Shown: positions 42,734 through 52,759 of the stretch, piece after piece
Numbering within the stretch: the first letter of the stretch is position 1
How the letters are laid out: every line of letters starts with the position of its first letter
Origin: Janthinobacterium sp. TND4EL3
GTDB taxonomy: Bacteria > Pseudomonadota > Gammaproteobacteria > Burkholderiales > Burkholderiaceae_D
Direction: 5' to 3'
NCBI RefSeq assembly: GCF_900156175.1
Contig: NZ_FTMV01000017.1
Coordinates: forward strand, 1-64,000
Length of the DNA: 64,000 bases
Position numbers and translations under genes: made by a program
The notes under the pieces: model-generated
Told to the model about the DNA's origin: nothing
Seen by the model: only the letters and a program-made list of their open reading frames with translations
Database searches by the model: none

Positions 42734-43549
42734 TCAACCCCGCAGGGCGCACAGCGCAATGCGAGCCACGGCCAGCGCCGTCTCCGGCGGCGTACCGTCC
42801 TCCAGGTGCCATGCGGCCGAAAGCCCAGCCCACGCGGCCACCCATGCCAGGAGGCGCGCGCGGTCGAGGCCAGCTTCACGGGCGATCAGCGCCACCTGCC
42901 GTGCCAGGCGCCCCGGCGCCGTCGCCGTCGCCGCATCCGGATTGCACAGCACATTGGCAAAATCAAAACCCCGCTCGCCCGCATAGCCTTTCGGGTCGAT
43001 GGCCAGCCAGCCGCGCCCACCGCCATCAAGCACATTCTCGTGATGCAGGTCGCCATGCAGCACAACACAGTCCTGCGGCGCCGCCAGCAAGTCCTGTGCC
43101 ACGGCATGGCATGCAGCAAACACGCCGCCGTGCGCTGCGGCAGCGTCCAGCGCGACAAAGTAGCCGGACAAGGGGGGCAAAGGCAGAGCGGATGGCCGTT
43201 GCGCATGCAGGCGCGCCGCCACCGCACACAGGATGCGCGTCGCAGCCTCATCGCCCGCCTCGTCCAAGCACGCCAGCCGGGCCAGCGAACGAAGGGAAAT
43301 CACCCGCTCCAGCAGCAGGACGTCATCATCAGGCGACGCAGCCAGCACCCGCACGGCCCCGTCGCCATCCCACCAGCGCAGCAGAGCGCCAGCGCGCCGC
43401 TCGTCGTCGCCGGTCGACAGCTTCAGCATGGCCGGCTGGTCTCCGTACAGCACGGGCAGCAGGCATGCAGCGGGGGTATGAAGGGGTGCGCCATCGGCCC
43501 GCAGGGCCCATAGCTGAAGGTAGTGGGCAAGACGATGCCGCTCAGTCAT
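42734..43549 (-). CDS. aminoglycoside phosphotransferase APH(6)/hydroxyurea kinase family
   Basis: This 271-residue kinase-like protein has the APH catalytic loop HGDLHHEN (165-172) and metal site WLAIDPKGYAGERGFDFANVLCNP (Asp185), the pattern of the streptomycin 6-kinase/hydroxyurea phosphotransferase family. Many chromosomal members have unknown natural substrates, so resistance is not demonstrated. The start at 43549 matches the family N-terminus. It is convergent with the lipase-like gene. Confidence 0.87.
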   Translation of the reverse strand: MTERHRLAHYLQLWALRADGAPLHTPAACLLPVLYGDQPAMLKLSTGDDERRAGALLRWWDGDGAVRVLAASPDDDVLLLERVISLRSLARLACLDEAGDEAATRILCAVAARLHAQRPSALPLPPLSGYFVALDAAAAHGGVFAACHAVAQDLLAAPQDCVVLHGDLHHENVLDGGGRGWLAIDPKGYAGERGFDFANVLCNPDAATATAPGRLARQVALIAREAGLDRARLLAWVAAWAGLSAAWHLEDGTPPETALAVARIALCALRG

Positions 43550-43610
43550 GGACAATCCTGTGATATTGATCAAGGCGCCACTATACTGGACAGGCTGACC
43601 GGCAGCCCGT

Positions 43611-44606
43611 TCACACCGGCTCGCGCCACTTGTCCTTGATCTCCAGCATGGCCGGCAGCTGTTCGATGAAGAGCGCCAGCAGCGTCGGATCGAAATGCGT
43701 GCCGCTGTCGCGCTGCATGGTGGCGATGGCCTCCTCGACCGTCCAGGCGCGCTTGTACGGGCGCTCGCTGGTGAGGGCGTCAAAGACGTCGGCGATGGCG
43801 ACGATGCGCCCCTCATGGGGAATCGCCTCGCCCTGCAAGCCTTGCGGATAGCCGCTGCCATCCCATTTCTCGTGGTGCGTCAGGGCGATGGTGCGCGCCA
43901 TTTTCAGCAGGCCGCCCGCGTGCTCGCCGATGATGGCCGCGCCGATTTCCGCGTGGCTGCGCATGACGTTCCATTCGTCCGTATCGAGCTTGCCCGGCTT
44001 TTGCAGGATGGCGTCGGGGATGCCGATCTTGCCCACGTCGTGCATGGGCGCCGCGTTCAACAAATCTTCCGCCCGGGCCGCGCTGTAGCCGGCCGCCAGC
44101 GCCAGCTGGCGCGCGTAATAGCTCATGCGGATGACGTGCATGCCCGTCTCGTTGTCCTTGTACTCGGCCGCCTGGCCCAGGGTCTGGATCACCTGCAGGC
44201 GCGAGCGGCGCAATTCTTCGGCGTCCACCAGCGACAGATGCGTGCGCACGCGGGCGCGCACGATGGGCGGGCTGACCGGCTTGGTGATGTAGTCGACGGC
44301 GCCCGCGTCGAAACCGTCCGCCTCGTCCTTCACGTCGCACAGGGCGGTGACGAAAATGACGGGGATCGACGCCGTGGCCGGCATGGCCTTGAGCTGGCGG
44401 CACACTTCGTAGCCCGTCATGGCCGGCATCATGATGTCGAGCAGGATCAGTTCAACGGGGTTGTTCTGCGCCAGTTCCAGCGCCTTCTCGCCATCCTTGG
44501 CGTACAGCAGGCGGTAATCGTCCTGCAGGATCTGGCGCAGCACCTGCAGGTTCGTCGCTTCGTCGTCGACCAGCAGCAGGGTCGGTTTGTCTTCGTGTAA
44601 GGTCAT
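43611..44606 (-). CDS. response regulator with HD-GYP c-di-GMP phosphodiesterase domain
   Basis: This 331-residue protein has a receiver (DDE at 14-16, phospho-acceptor Asp57, Lys109) and an HD-GYP domain with the HD pair in HDVGKIGIPD (189-198) and HHEKWDGSGYP (244-254). It should degrade c-di-GMP when phosphorylated. The large hybrid kinase gene ends 13 bases upstream on the same strand and is the likely phospho-donor through its HPt domain. Confidence 0.94.
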   Translation of the reverse strand: MTLHEDKPTLLLVDDEATNLQVLRQILQDDYRLLYAKDGEKALELAQNNPVELILLDIMMPAMTGYEVCRQLKAMPATASIPVIFVTALCDVKDEADGFDAGAVDYITKPVSPPIVRARVRTHLSLVDAEELRRSRLQVIQTLGQAAEYKDNETGMHVIRMSYYARQLALAAGYSAARAEDLLNAAPMHDVGKIGIPDAILQKPGKLDTDEWNVMRSHAEIGAAIIGEHAGGLLKMARTIALTHHEKWDGSGYPQGLQGEAIPHEGRIVAIADVFDALTSERPYKRAWTVEEAIATMQRDSGTHFDPTLLALFIEQLPAMLEIKDKWREPV

Positions 44607-44619
44607 CGTCAGTCCAGTA

Positions 44620-47600
44620 TCAGGAAAGGTCGGCAGGCACCTGCGTCTCCAGCCAGTCCAGCAGCTGGCGCAGCACGTCCGCGGCACGCGCAAATTCAAA
44701 ATCGTCGATGGCGCTGGCCATCGCCTGCAGGCACGGCTGCAGGCCATGCGGCGCCAGCATGGCGGCGACCTGCGCCATCAGGGCGTCATCGAGCTCGCCG
44801 CCCTCCAGGCTGGCGATGGCCTGGCGCAGCAAGGCGCCGGCGGCGGCGCGCTCCAGCGGCGCGGGGGCGGCATCAGCGGCTGGCGGCGGCACGGCGCCGG
44901 CGGCCGCGCCCAGTTCGCGCGCCAGCGCGGCAAACGCGGCCGCCAACTGCGGCAGCAATTCGTCAGCGGGCTGCTGGCGCGCGATCGACTGTTCGATGCG
45001 CCCCAGCAGGCTTTCGACCTGCACCAGGCACAGGTTGCCGGCCGCGCCCTTGATGCGGTGCAGCAAATGGCCCGCCACGCTGGCGCCGCCACGCTGCAGT
45101 TCCGCCGCCAGCATGGCGGCGCAATCGCCGTTGGCTTGCACGAAGCGCGCAATGGCGCGCTGCAGGTTGTCGCGGCTGCCCCACAGGGCGATGCCGCGCT
45201 GCCAGTCGACCTGTGCGCCGGCGGCGCCTGCCTGCGCCACAGGCGCCGGCACGGCCACGGCGATATCGAGCAGGCGCGCGATTTCCGCCGTCAGCTTGTG
45301 CATCTCCAGCGGCTTCGAAGCAAAACCGTTCATGCCCGCCGTCTGCGCGGCGCGGCGGTCCTGTTCCAGCACGCTGGCCGTCAGGGCGATGATGGGCGTG
45401 GCCTTGAGCCCCTGTTCGCGCTCGTGTACGCGGATCAGCCGCGTCGCTTCCAGGCCATCCATGCGCGGCATCTGCACGTCCATCAGGACGATGTCGAAGC
45501 TGCCCTTGCTGAACTCGCGCACGGCGCTTTCGCCATCGCCGGCCGTGATCACCTGGTGGCCGGCCGCGCCCAGACTGATCAGGAGCAGTTCCACGTTCTG
45601 CGGCACGTCGTCCGCCGCCAGGATGCGCAGCGGCGGCAAGGCCACCACGGGCTGCTCGCTGCGGCGCGACACGGCCTTGCCGGGCGCCAGCGGCAGCAGC
45701 ACGTGGAACACGCTGCCCACGCCCAGGGTGCTTTCCACCGTGATGGTGCCTTTCATCAGTTCGACCAGCTGCAGCGAAATCGTCGTGCCCAGGCCCGTGC
45801 CGCCAAAACGCCGGCTCATCGAGGAATCGGCTTGCGTGAATGGCGCGAAGATCTTGTCGAGGCGGTCGGCGGGAATGCCGATGCCCGTGTCGTGCACGGC
45901 GATATGCACCAGCTCTCCCTGCATGCCGACAGCCACGCGCACGTGGCCCACTTCCGTGAACTTGACGGCGTTGCCGATCAAATTCGTCAGCACCTGCTGC
46001 ACCCGGCGGGCGTCGCCGAGGAAGAACTGCCCCATGCCCGGGTCGATATCGACGTGCAGCACCAGTTCGCGCGCGTGCGCCGTGATGCGCAGGGACGCGG
46101 CCACGTGGTCGACCAGGTCCGGCAGCGAAAAGTCCACCAGTTCCAGCTCCGTGGCGCCCTTTTCCAGCTTGGCCATGTCGAGAATGTCATTGAGCAGTTC
46201 GAGCAGCGAACGGGCCGACTGGCGCACCGTGCCCAGGTGGCGGCGCTGCAGGCTGTCCAGGGCCGTCCCCAGCAGCACCTCCGTAAAGCCGATGATGGCG
46301 TTCATCGGCGTGCGGATTTCATGGCTCATGTTGGCCAGGAAGCTGGTCTTCGATTCGGCGGCCTGCTCGGCGCGGTCTTTCGCCGCGCGCAGGTTTTCCT
46401 GCATGGCGCGCCGTTCGCTCACGTCGGTGGCCAGCTTGACCACCTTGAACGGCTTGCCATCCGTATTGAAGATGGGGTTGTACGAAGCCTGTATCCACAC
46501 TTCCCGGCCATCCTTGCCGATGCGCTTGTACTCGCCCGTATTGAATTCGCCGCCCGCCAGGTGCTGCCAGAACGCGATGTAGTCGGGCGAAGTCACGAGG
46601 GCAGGTTCGCAGAAAATGCTGTGGTGCAAGCCCATCACGTCCTCGCGCCGGTAGCCGACCAGGTCGAGGAAGTTCTGGTTCACCTCCAGGATGCGCCCCT
46701 GCAGGTCGAACTCCGCGACCGCCGTCGCGCGCGAGATGGCCGTCACCTTGCCCTCGTATTCGGCGTTGCGCAATTCGCTTTCCGTGATGTCGAGGATGAC
46801 GCCGTCGATCCAGCGCACCACGCCGTCGTTGTCGAGCACGGGGCCGCTGCTTTCGCGCACCCAGCGCTCGCGCCCGTCGCGGTGGAGCATGCGGTAGACG
46901 TTCTCGAAGTCGCGCTTGTCGCCCGCCGCCTGCACGCAGGTGTCGTTGACGCGCTGGCGGTCGTCCGGATGCACGAGGTCGAACAGCCTGACGCGCCCTT
47001 CGACGAAGTCCTGCGGCATCCAGCCCGTCAGGTTGAAGACGGCGTCGCTGATGAAAATCATCTTCCATTCGGGCGCGAAGCTGCAGTGGAAGGACACGCC
47101 GGGGATATTGCGGATCAGGGTGCGGTACTGGCGCTCGCTGTCCTTGAGCGCCTGCTCCATGCTGCGCGATGAGCGCATGTCCGTGACAAACGCCACGAAC
47201 AGGGGCTGGCCCGGCGTGTCGATCTTGCCGATGGCCACGCGCATGGGCAGCACGGCGCCGTCCTTGTGGCGGCCATCGAGTTCGCGTCCGCTGTCGAGAA
47301 TGCGCGCAGCGCCCGTTTCCAGGTAGTCGCGCAAAAAGCCCTCGTACTCGGCCGCGTCGGGCGGCTGCAGCAGCAGGCTCGCATTGCTGCCCACGATCTC
47401 CGCTTCACGCCAGCCGAACAGGCTTTCCGCGGCGGGATTGAAGGAGCGCACCTTGCCCTGGCCATCGATGGTGATCAGGCCATCGGCGGCCGTATCGACA
47501 ATGGCGCGCAGCCGCGATTCGCCGGCGCTGGCGTGGCGCAGCAGCTGGCGGTAGCGCAGCAAGCCGTTCGCGGCCGCCACGAACACGGTGAGGGTGACGG

Positions 47601-48321
47601 TAATCAGGGCCACGGCCAGCGCCACGAACGACGCCTGCACGGTGATCGTATTGTCGCCGGCCTCGGGCGTGCCGGAAAAGCGCGCGGCCAGCATGCCCGT
47701 GTAGTGCATGCCAGAAATGGCCAGGCCCATGACGACGCTGCTGAGCAGCAAGGACGCCAGCGGACTGAGGCGCTGGCGCAAGGCATTCAGGCCGAAGCGT
47801 ATCCACAGCGCCAGCATGGCCATGACGACGGCCACCACCAGCGACAGCGCGAACAGCCACGGCTGGTAATGCAAGGTCAGCGAAGTCTGCATGGCGGCCA
47901 TGCCGCTGTAATGCATGGAACCGATGCCCACGCCGACGAGCACGCCGCCCACCACCAGTTGCCGCCAGCTGATGCGCGGACGCGCCAGCAAGTGCAGCGC
48001 CACCCACGAGGCCGCCATGCCCGGCAGCATGGACAGCAGGGTCAGGCCGGGGTCGAAGGAGACGCGCGTGCAAATGTCGAAGGCCAGCATGCCGATGAAA
48101 TGCATCGACCAGATGCCGCCGCCCAGGGCGATGGCGCCCGTGATGATGGCCGTCTGGCGCTGGAAGCCCCGCTCGCTGCTGCGCGCCATGCCGGCGATCT
48201 GCAAGGCCATGAACGAGGCAAAGATGGCGATGCCGATGGAAAACAGCACGAGACCGGCATCGTGCGTGCCATAGATGTAGGGCAACGCATCGGCGGGGGC
48301 GGCAAACATGGAACTAAGCAT
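44620..48321 (-). CDS. MHYT-PAS hybrid sensor kinase with receiver and HPt domains
   Basis: This protein of about 1233 residues has an N-terminal seven-helix MHYT membrane domain with three M-H-x-x-G-M motifs (SMHFIGM at about 72, SMHYSGM at 136 and GMHYTGM at 205), proposed to bind copper and sense O2, CO or NO. Three PAS domains (about 268-385, 395-520, 525-640), a histidine-kinase core (His667 in NMSHEIRTPMN), a receiver (Asp948) and an HPt domain (His1088 in LLHRIKGAAGN) follow. The following HD-GYP regulator is its probable output. Starts at 48321 and 48309 both lack a good ribosome site. Confidence 0.94.
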   Translation of the reverse strand: MLSSMFAAPADALPYIYGTHDAGLVLFSIGIAIFASFMALQIAGMARSSERGFQRQTAIITGAIALGGGIWSMHFIGMLAFDICTRVSFDPGLTLLSMLPGMAASWVALHLLARPRISWRQLVVGGVLVGVGIGSMHYSGMAAMQTSLTLHYQPWLFALSLVVAVVMAMLALWIRFGLNALRQRLSPLASLLLSSVVMGLAISGMHYTGMLAARFSGTPEAGDNTITVQASFVALAVALITVTLTVFVAAANGLLRYRQLLRHASAGESRLRAIVDTAADGLITIDGQGKVRSFNPAAESLFGWREAEIVGSNASLLLQPPDAAEYEGFLRDYLETGAARILDSGRELDGRHKDGAVLPMRVAIGKIDTPGQPLFVAFVTDMRSSRSMEQALKDSERQYRTLIRNIPGVSFHCSFAPEWKMIFISDAVFNLTGWMPQDFVEGRVRLFDLVHPDDRQRVNDTCVQAAGDKRDFENVYRMLHRDGRERWVRESSGPVLDNDGVVRWIDGVILDITESELRNAEYEGKVTAISRATAVAEFDLQGRILEVNQNFLDLVGYRREDVMGLHHSIFCEPALVTSPDYIAFWQHLAGGEFNTGEYKRIGKDGREVWIQASYNPIFNTDGKPFKVVKLATDVSERRAMQENLRAAKDRAEQAAESKTSFLANMSHEIRTPMNAIIGFTEVLLGTALDSLQRRHLGTVRQSARSLLELLNDILDMAKLEKGATELELVDFSLPDLVDHVAASLRITAHARELVLHVDIDPGMGQFFLGDARRVQQVLTNLIGNAVKFTEVGHVRVAVGMQGELVHIAVHDTGIGIPADRLDKIFAPFTQADSSMSRRFGGTGLGTTISLQLVELMKGTITVESTLGVGSVFHVLLPLAPGKAVSRRSEQPVVALPPLRILAADDVPQNVELLLISLGAAGHQVITAGDGESAVREFSKGSFDIVLMDVQMPRMDGLEATRLIRVHEREQGLKATPIIALTASVLEQDRRAAQTAGMNGFASKPLEMHKLTAEIARLLDIAVAVPAPVAQAGAAGAQVDWQRGIALWGSRDNLQRAIARFVQANGDCAAMLAAELQRGGASVAGHLLHRIKGAAGNLCLVQVESLLGRIEQSIARQQPADELLPQLAAAFAALARELGAAAGAVPPPAADAAPAPLERAAAGALLRQAIASLEGGELDDALMAQVAAMLAPHGLQPCLQAMASAIDDFEFARAADVLRQLLDWLETQVPADLS

Positions 48322-48749
48322 ACTGTCGTGGCATAGGTTGAGTGAAACATGACGTCGCAAAACATGACGGCGCACCGCGCGCCGGCGCCCGGCTTTTTAG
48401 CAAAGCGGCAACACAGCGAAAATGACAACGGTACGGGTCGACCCGGCAAGGCTCGGTCATCACGCCCGCGCCTGCCGCGCGGGGGAAAGATGCTTTTTCA
48501 GACAGAAAAAGCGGAATGCGTACGAACTCTGGCGCGGATGGCTGGCCGCCAGCGTGACGATGATTTTTTAAAGAGCCATGAGTATAGTTGCTTTGCGAAC
48601 ATATTCATAGGACTTCAGCAATATAGTTATGAAAAGAAAAATATTCTGCGGCCCTCGTGCCACAGGTTCAGGCAAACAGGCGCCGGGTCAGCTGGCGCAA
48701 GGCGCAGCCAGGCGGCGCGGGCGGCTGGCAAGACTTGGGGGCTTGCCGC
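48322..48749. other. intergenic region upstream of the hybrid kinase
   Basis: About 430 bases. It contains a perfect hairpin GCTTTTTC (48492-48499)/GAAAAAGC (48505-48512) with a five-base loop and an A+T-rich stretch at 48560-48650. No frame here resembles a protein. It probably includes the kinase promoter and the 3' end of the SseB-domain gene transcript. Confidence 0.4.
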
Positions 48750-49118
48750 TCAAGCGTTTTGCGCCAGCATGGCGCGGAACCACGCCAGCTGTTCGCGCGT
48801 CAGGTAGTTGGCGCCATCGCCGTGCAGGAGGACGATTTCGATCTCGGCGGGAATCGAGGCGATCAATTGCGCGCCCGTCACGGGAATCTTTGGAAACGCG
48901 ATACCGGCCAGGAAGGCCGGATCTTCCGCCACCGTCACGCAGCGGCGCTCCGGATTCGGCGACGGCACAAGGAACAGGTCGATCTGCTCGCTTTGCCCGC
49001 CGATGACGACGTGCAATTGCGCCCCCAGCAGTTCAGGCAGGATCAGTTCGATGTTATTTTCGGCGCGCGATTGCTGGAAAGCGCGTTTCAGGGGCGTCAG
49101 GACAGGGATGGCGGTCAT
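48750..49118 (-). CDS. SseB N-terminal domain protein
   Basis: This 122-residue protein matches the SseB N-terminal (enhanced serine sensitivity) domain: NIELILPELLGAQLHVVI, LFLVPSPNPERRCVTVAED and GAQLIASIPAEIEIVL. Such proteins are small cytoplasmic modulators with unclear biochemistry. It stands between the hybrid kinase and the siderophore-receptor gene, on their strand. No strong ribosome site is visible. Confidence 0.8.
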   Translation of the reverse strand: MTAIPVLTPLKRAFQQSRAENNIELILPELLGAQLHVVIGGQSEQIDLFLVPSPNPERRCVTVAEDPAFLAGIAFPKIPVTGAQLIASIPAEIEIVLLHGDGANYLTREQLAWFRAMLAQNA

Positions 49119-49192
49119 GGCAAAGTGAAAAGATAAAGACGTCGGCAGTGTAGCAGAGGCGCCCGGACCGGCGCGCCCTGCTGGCGCCCCGG

Positions 49193-51688
49193 CTACAGCT
49201 TGTAGTTCAGCGAGACCAGCACGCTGCGCGGCGCGCCATAGCGCTCCAGCCCGCCCGACCAGGCATAGCCTAGCGCCTGGTAGTAGCGGCGGTCGAGCAC
49301 GTTGTCGATATTCACGCGCAGCTGCAGCTGCTCGCTGAGGCGATAGCCGGCCGTCAGCCCGAGCAGCGCATAGCCGCCCTGCCGCGTCAGGTAGTCCGTG
49401 TCGCGGCGGTAGATCTTGTCCTGCGCAGTCACGGAAGCACCGAGATTCCACCGCGCCAGGCTGCCGCGCAGCTGCACAGTCGTGTACAGCTTGAACAATT
49501 GCTTCGGCTCGTCCGTGGCGATGCGCTGGCCGATATTCGCGGCCACGCTGTCCTGCGTGTACTTGGCCAGCACATAGGTGTAGCCGCCCGCGACCTGCCA
49601 GCCCGGCAACGGCGAGCCGGACACTTGCAGGTCGACGCCTTCGCTCTGCACCTGCCCGGCCGCGCGGGCACAATAGATGGCGCCGCCCGTGGGGCAATTG
49701 ACTTCGTCGGCCATGGCGCGGTTCTTCTGCTTGATGCGGAACAGGGCGCCGCTGGCATTGAGCCTGCCGCCGAAATACTCGCCCTTGACGCCCAGTTCCA
49801 GGTTGGTGCCGCTCAGCGGTGGCAAGGTATTGCCCTTTACATCGAGCACGCTTTGCGGCTGGAAGATCTGCGTGCCACTCGCATACAGGGAATGGTGTTG
49901 ATCCACATCATAAACAATGCCCGCATACGGCGTAAACTTCGCGTTTTCCGTCAGGCTGCGGCGCCAGACGGGATTGGTCGAGTACCAGCCCGTGACATCC
50001 TGCGCATACCAGCCGAAGCGCCCGCCCAGCACCAGGCGCAGCGGATCGGCCAGGCTGAAGCTGCCGGCCGCATAAATACCCTTCTCGTCCGTCTTGCGGC
50101 CCCAGTTGTACGGCTCGAACGGGGCGCCGCGCATCGGGTAGGCATGGGGATTCCACTGGCGCAGATCGAACACGCGCGTTTGCGCCCCTTCCCAGCTCTG
50201 GCCCGCATCCGAATCGTCATGGCGGTAGCTGGCGCCCACGATGACGTCATGCCGGCGGCCGAACCAGGTGACGGGGCCGCTCAGGCGCCAGTCCGCCACC
50301 ACTTGCTCCGTGTTGTACTTCCAGCCCGTTTCCGACTGTTCCAGCAGATAGGTTTCGCCATCGACGCGGCTGTTGGTGGTATTGCGCGTCGAGGATGAGG
50401 CATCGATGTGCGTGATGGCCAAGCGGCTGCGCCAGCCCTTCTCCAGCTGCGTTTCCAGGTCGGCGAAGACGACGTTGTTGTCGCGCTTCTGGAACGAGTC
50501 GGCATTGTTCAGGAAGGTCGAACGGGGCAAGTCCATGTGGCGGCCATCGGGCAAGGTCGGCAAGCCGACGAAGACGCCGTCGGTGCGGCTGTGCTGGCGC
50601 GAAAAGCCGATGCCGGCCGTGGTCAACGGCGTCAGGTCCGCCTCCAGAATCGCATACACGGTGCTGTTCTTGTTGCCCACCACGTCGACGAAGCTGTCGC
50701 TGTCGCGCAGGCTGGCCGCCACGCGCCCGCGCACGCTGCCCGAGGCGTTCAAGGCATTGCTGGCATCCACCGTCAATTGCTTGTCCTTCCAGCTGCCCAG
50801 GTGAGCGGACGCGTTCAGCAAGGGCGTGGCCGTAGGGCGCTTGCGCACCATGTTGATGCTGCCCGACGGCGCGCCCGCCCCTTCCATCAGGCCCGTGGCG
50901 CCGCGCACCACTTCCACCCGGTCGTACATCAGCATGTCGGCCGAAACATTACGCTCGTTAAAACCCGTGACATCGAGCGGCAAGCCGTCGACATTGACGT
51001 GGCTCAAGGCAAAACCGCGCGCAAAATACGTGGTTTCCTGGTCGGACACACCCTGCGTCTTGCCATACAGGCCAGGCGTGGCACGCGCCACGTCCTGCAA
51101 GGTGGTCAGTTCGAAATCTTCCATCTGCTGGCGCGAAATGACGCTGACCGTTTGCGGCGTGTGGCGCTGCGACAGGTTCAGCCCCGTGGCCGTCGACATG
51201 GCGCGCGCCGTGTACAAGCCCGTGCCTTCCGTGGCGCGGTCCGCCTCCGCGCTGACGACCACGGCCGGCATGCTGGCCAGGCCGCCATCGGCCGTGCTGG
51301 CAATCATTTTGCGCAACAGATAATTGCCGCTGCCGCCATCCACCACCTCCAGGCCGCTGCCTTGCAGCAACGTTTGCAAACCGGCCGCGACGCCATAACG
51401 GCCCCGCAAGCCCGGCGTCGCCAGGCCATCGAGGACCACGCCCTGGGTGGACAGGTTCACGCCGGCGGCGATGGCAAACGAGGCCAGCGCTTCGCGCAGG
51501 TTGCCGGCGGGAATATGATAGTCGCGCAGGCTGGCGGCCGGGCTGGATTCGGCCGCCAGCGCCATGTGCGGCAAACCGGCGCCGGCCCCGCCCACGGCCA
51601 GGAGCAGGACCAGCGCGGCGCGCACGGCGCCGGTGGTGGGATGGAGCGTCATGCGTGCTGTTGTCAAGCTGCGGTACTGCAAAGCCAT
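49193..51688 (-). CDS. TonB-dependent siderophore receptor with STN signalling domain
   Basis: This 831-residue receptor has a signal peptide and an N-terminal STN domain (about 50-125, DYHIPAGNLREALASFAIAAGV and GLQTLLQGSGLEV). That domain is the part that contacts a FecR-type anti-sigma factor. A plug (LSQRHTPQTVSVISRQQMEDF, MLMYDRVEVVRGATGLMEGAG) and a barrel ending LVSLNYKL follow. The adjacent fecR and fecI genes and a Fur box confirm a ferric-siderophore uptake circuit. AAAGGG lies before the ATG. Confidence 0.95.
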   Translation of the reverse strand: MALQYRSLTTARMTLHPTTGAVRAALVLLLAVGGAGAGLPHMALAAESSPAASLRDYHIPAGNLREALASFAIAAGVNLSTQGVVLDGLATPGLRGRYGVAAGLQTLLQGSGLEVVDGGSGNYLLRKMIASTADGGLASMPAVVVSAEADRATEGTGLYTARAMSTATGLNLSQRHTPQTVSVISRQQMEDFELTTLQDVARATPGLYGKTQGVSDQETTYFARGFALSHVNVDGLPLDVTGFNERNVSADMLMYDRVEVVRGATGLMEGAGAPSGSINMVRKRPTATPLLNASAHLGSWKDKQLTVDASNALNASGSVRGRVAASLRDSDSFVDVVGNKNSTVYAILEADLTPLTTAGIGFSRQHSRTDGVFVGLPTLPDGRHMDLPRSTFLNNADSFQKRDNNVVFADLETQLEKGWRSRLAITHIDASSSTRNTTNSRVDGETYLLEQSETGWKYNTEQVVADWRLSGPVTWFGRRHDVIVGASYRHDDSDAGQSWEGAQTRVFDLRQWNPHAYPMRGAPFEPYNWGRKTDEKGIYAAGSFSLADPLRLVLGGRFGWYAQDVTGWYSTNPVWRRSLTENAKFTPYAGIVYDVDQHHSLYASGTQIFQPQSVLDVKGNTLPPLSGTNLELGVKGEYFGGRLNASGALFRIKQKNRAMADEVNCPTGGAIYCARAAGQVQSEGVDLQVSGSPLPGWQVAGGYTYVLAKYTQDSVAANIGQRIATDEPKQLFKLYTTVQLRGSLARWNLGASVTAQDKIYRRDTDYLTRQGGYALLGLTAGYRLSEQLQLRVNIDNVLDRRYYQALGYAWSGGLERYGAPRSVLVSLNYKL

Positions 51689-51790
51689 GTGGACCCTTTC
51701 GATGGTTCGGATTGTTCGTTCTCTACCTTGTATGACGAAGCAATCCGCAAAAAGGGACATGCAGGGACAGGCAAGCGGTAAATTGTTGCG

Positions 51791-52759
51791 TCAGGCCGCC
51801 TCGACACTGATCCAGTAGCGCGTGCGGCGCGCCAGCCGGATCGGCAGGGAGTGTTGCAGCAACAGCAGGATGTTCTCCGGGTCGTGCAACTGGAAAATGC
51901 CATCGACGGGCATGGCCGCCAGCGCCGGATCGCAGCGCAGCACGCCATAGCGGTAGCGCGCCACCTGTTCCAGCACTTCGCCCAGCGGCATGCGCTCGGC
52001 GATCAGCACGCCCCGCAGCCAGGCATCCGCATGGGGTGACAACGGTGTCAAGGGGGAAACGGCCACGTCATCAAAACTGCCCTGCCGGCCCGCATCGACC
52101 CTGCGCAAGGCGTCGGGCGCCTGCGATGGCGCGATCTCGACGGCGCCCTCGCTGACGCTGACCTCGGTGCGCGGCGCCAGCACGCTGCCGCGCTGGCGCA
52201 CGCTGAAGTGCGTGCCCAGGGCGCGCACGGCGCCATTGCCGCTGCGCACGAGGAACGGACGCGCCGGCACGGCCCCGTCGTGCGCCGTAGAAACGTGGAG
52301 TTCGCCCGCATGCAGGACGACCTGCCGCGCCGCGCCGTCAAACTGCACGTCGATGGCCGTGTTCGTATTGAGCGCCAGCTGCGTGCCATCGGGCAAGGTC
52401 ATGCGGCGGATTTCGCCCCTGGCCGTGCGGATGGCAGCGCGCCACGCCTGCCAGGGCGCCGATTCGCTGGCCAGCCACAGGGCCGGGCCGGCCGCGATCA
52501 GTCCGGCCAGGCCGTAGAGCACGGCGCGCCGCCGCGGCGACTGTGGCGCCGCCTCCGCCGTCTGGCGCAGCGCGGGCGGCACGCCGGCCAGGGTACTGCA
52601 GACCAGCTCGGCCCGCTGCCAGGCCGCTGCGTGCGCGGGATCGCTGGCGCGCCAGTCCTGGAAAGCTTGCTGTTCGTCAACGCTCAAGGGTCCCCCGTGC
52701 AGGCGCACCAGCCATTGCGCCGCCGCGCGCGCAGCCCGCGGGTCGATGGCGGCGTTCAC
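51791..52759 (-). CDS. FecR family anti-sigma factor / transmembrane sensor
   Basis: This 322-residue protein has a cytoplasmic N-terminal part with a DUF4880-type WLVRLHGGPLSVDEQQAFQDW, one membrane segment at about 80-98, and a periplasmic FecR domain (IRRMTLPDGTQLALNTNTAIDV, LHAGELHVSTAHD, VRALGTHFSV). It would relay the loaded state of the receptor to the sigma factor. The GTG start overlaps the sigma gene stop (GTGA). Confidence 0.92.
   Translation of the reverse strand: MNAAIDPRAARAAAQWLVRLHGGPLSVDEQQAFQDWRASDPAHAAAWQRAELVCSTLAGVPPALRQTAEAAPQSPRRRAVLYGLAGLIAAGPALWLASESAPWQAWRAAIRTARGEIRRMTLPDGTQLALNTNTAIDVQFDGAARQVVLHAGELHVSTAHDGAVPARPFLVRSGNGAVRALGTHFSVRQRGSVLAPRTEVSVSEGAVEIAPSQAPDALRRVDAGRQGSFDDVAVSPLTPLSPHADAWLRGVLIAERMPLGEVLEQVARYRYGVLRCDPALAAMPVDGIFQLHDPENILLLLQHSLPIRLARRTRYWISVEAA

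Noticed and set aside
44587..47172. 861-codon open frame antisense to the hybrid kinase
   Set aside because: It lies antisense to recognisable PAS, kinase and receiver domains, and has the low-complexity Arg/His/Gln composition of a G+C-driven shadow frame.
48349..48807. 152-codon frame in the gap upstream of the hybrid kinase
   Set aside because: No ribosome site and no recognisable sequence; it runs into the 3' part of the SseB-domain gene on the opposite strand.
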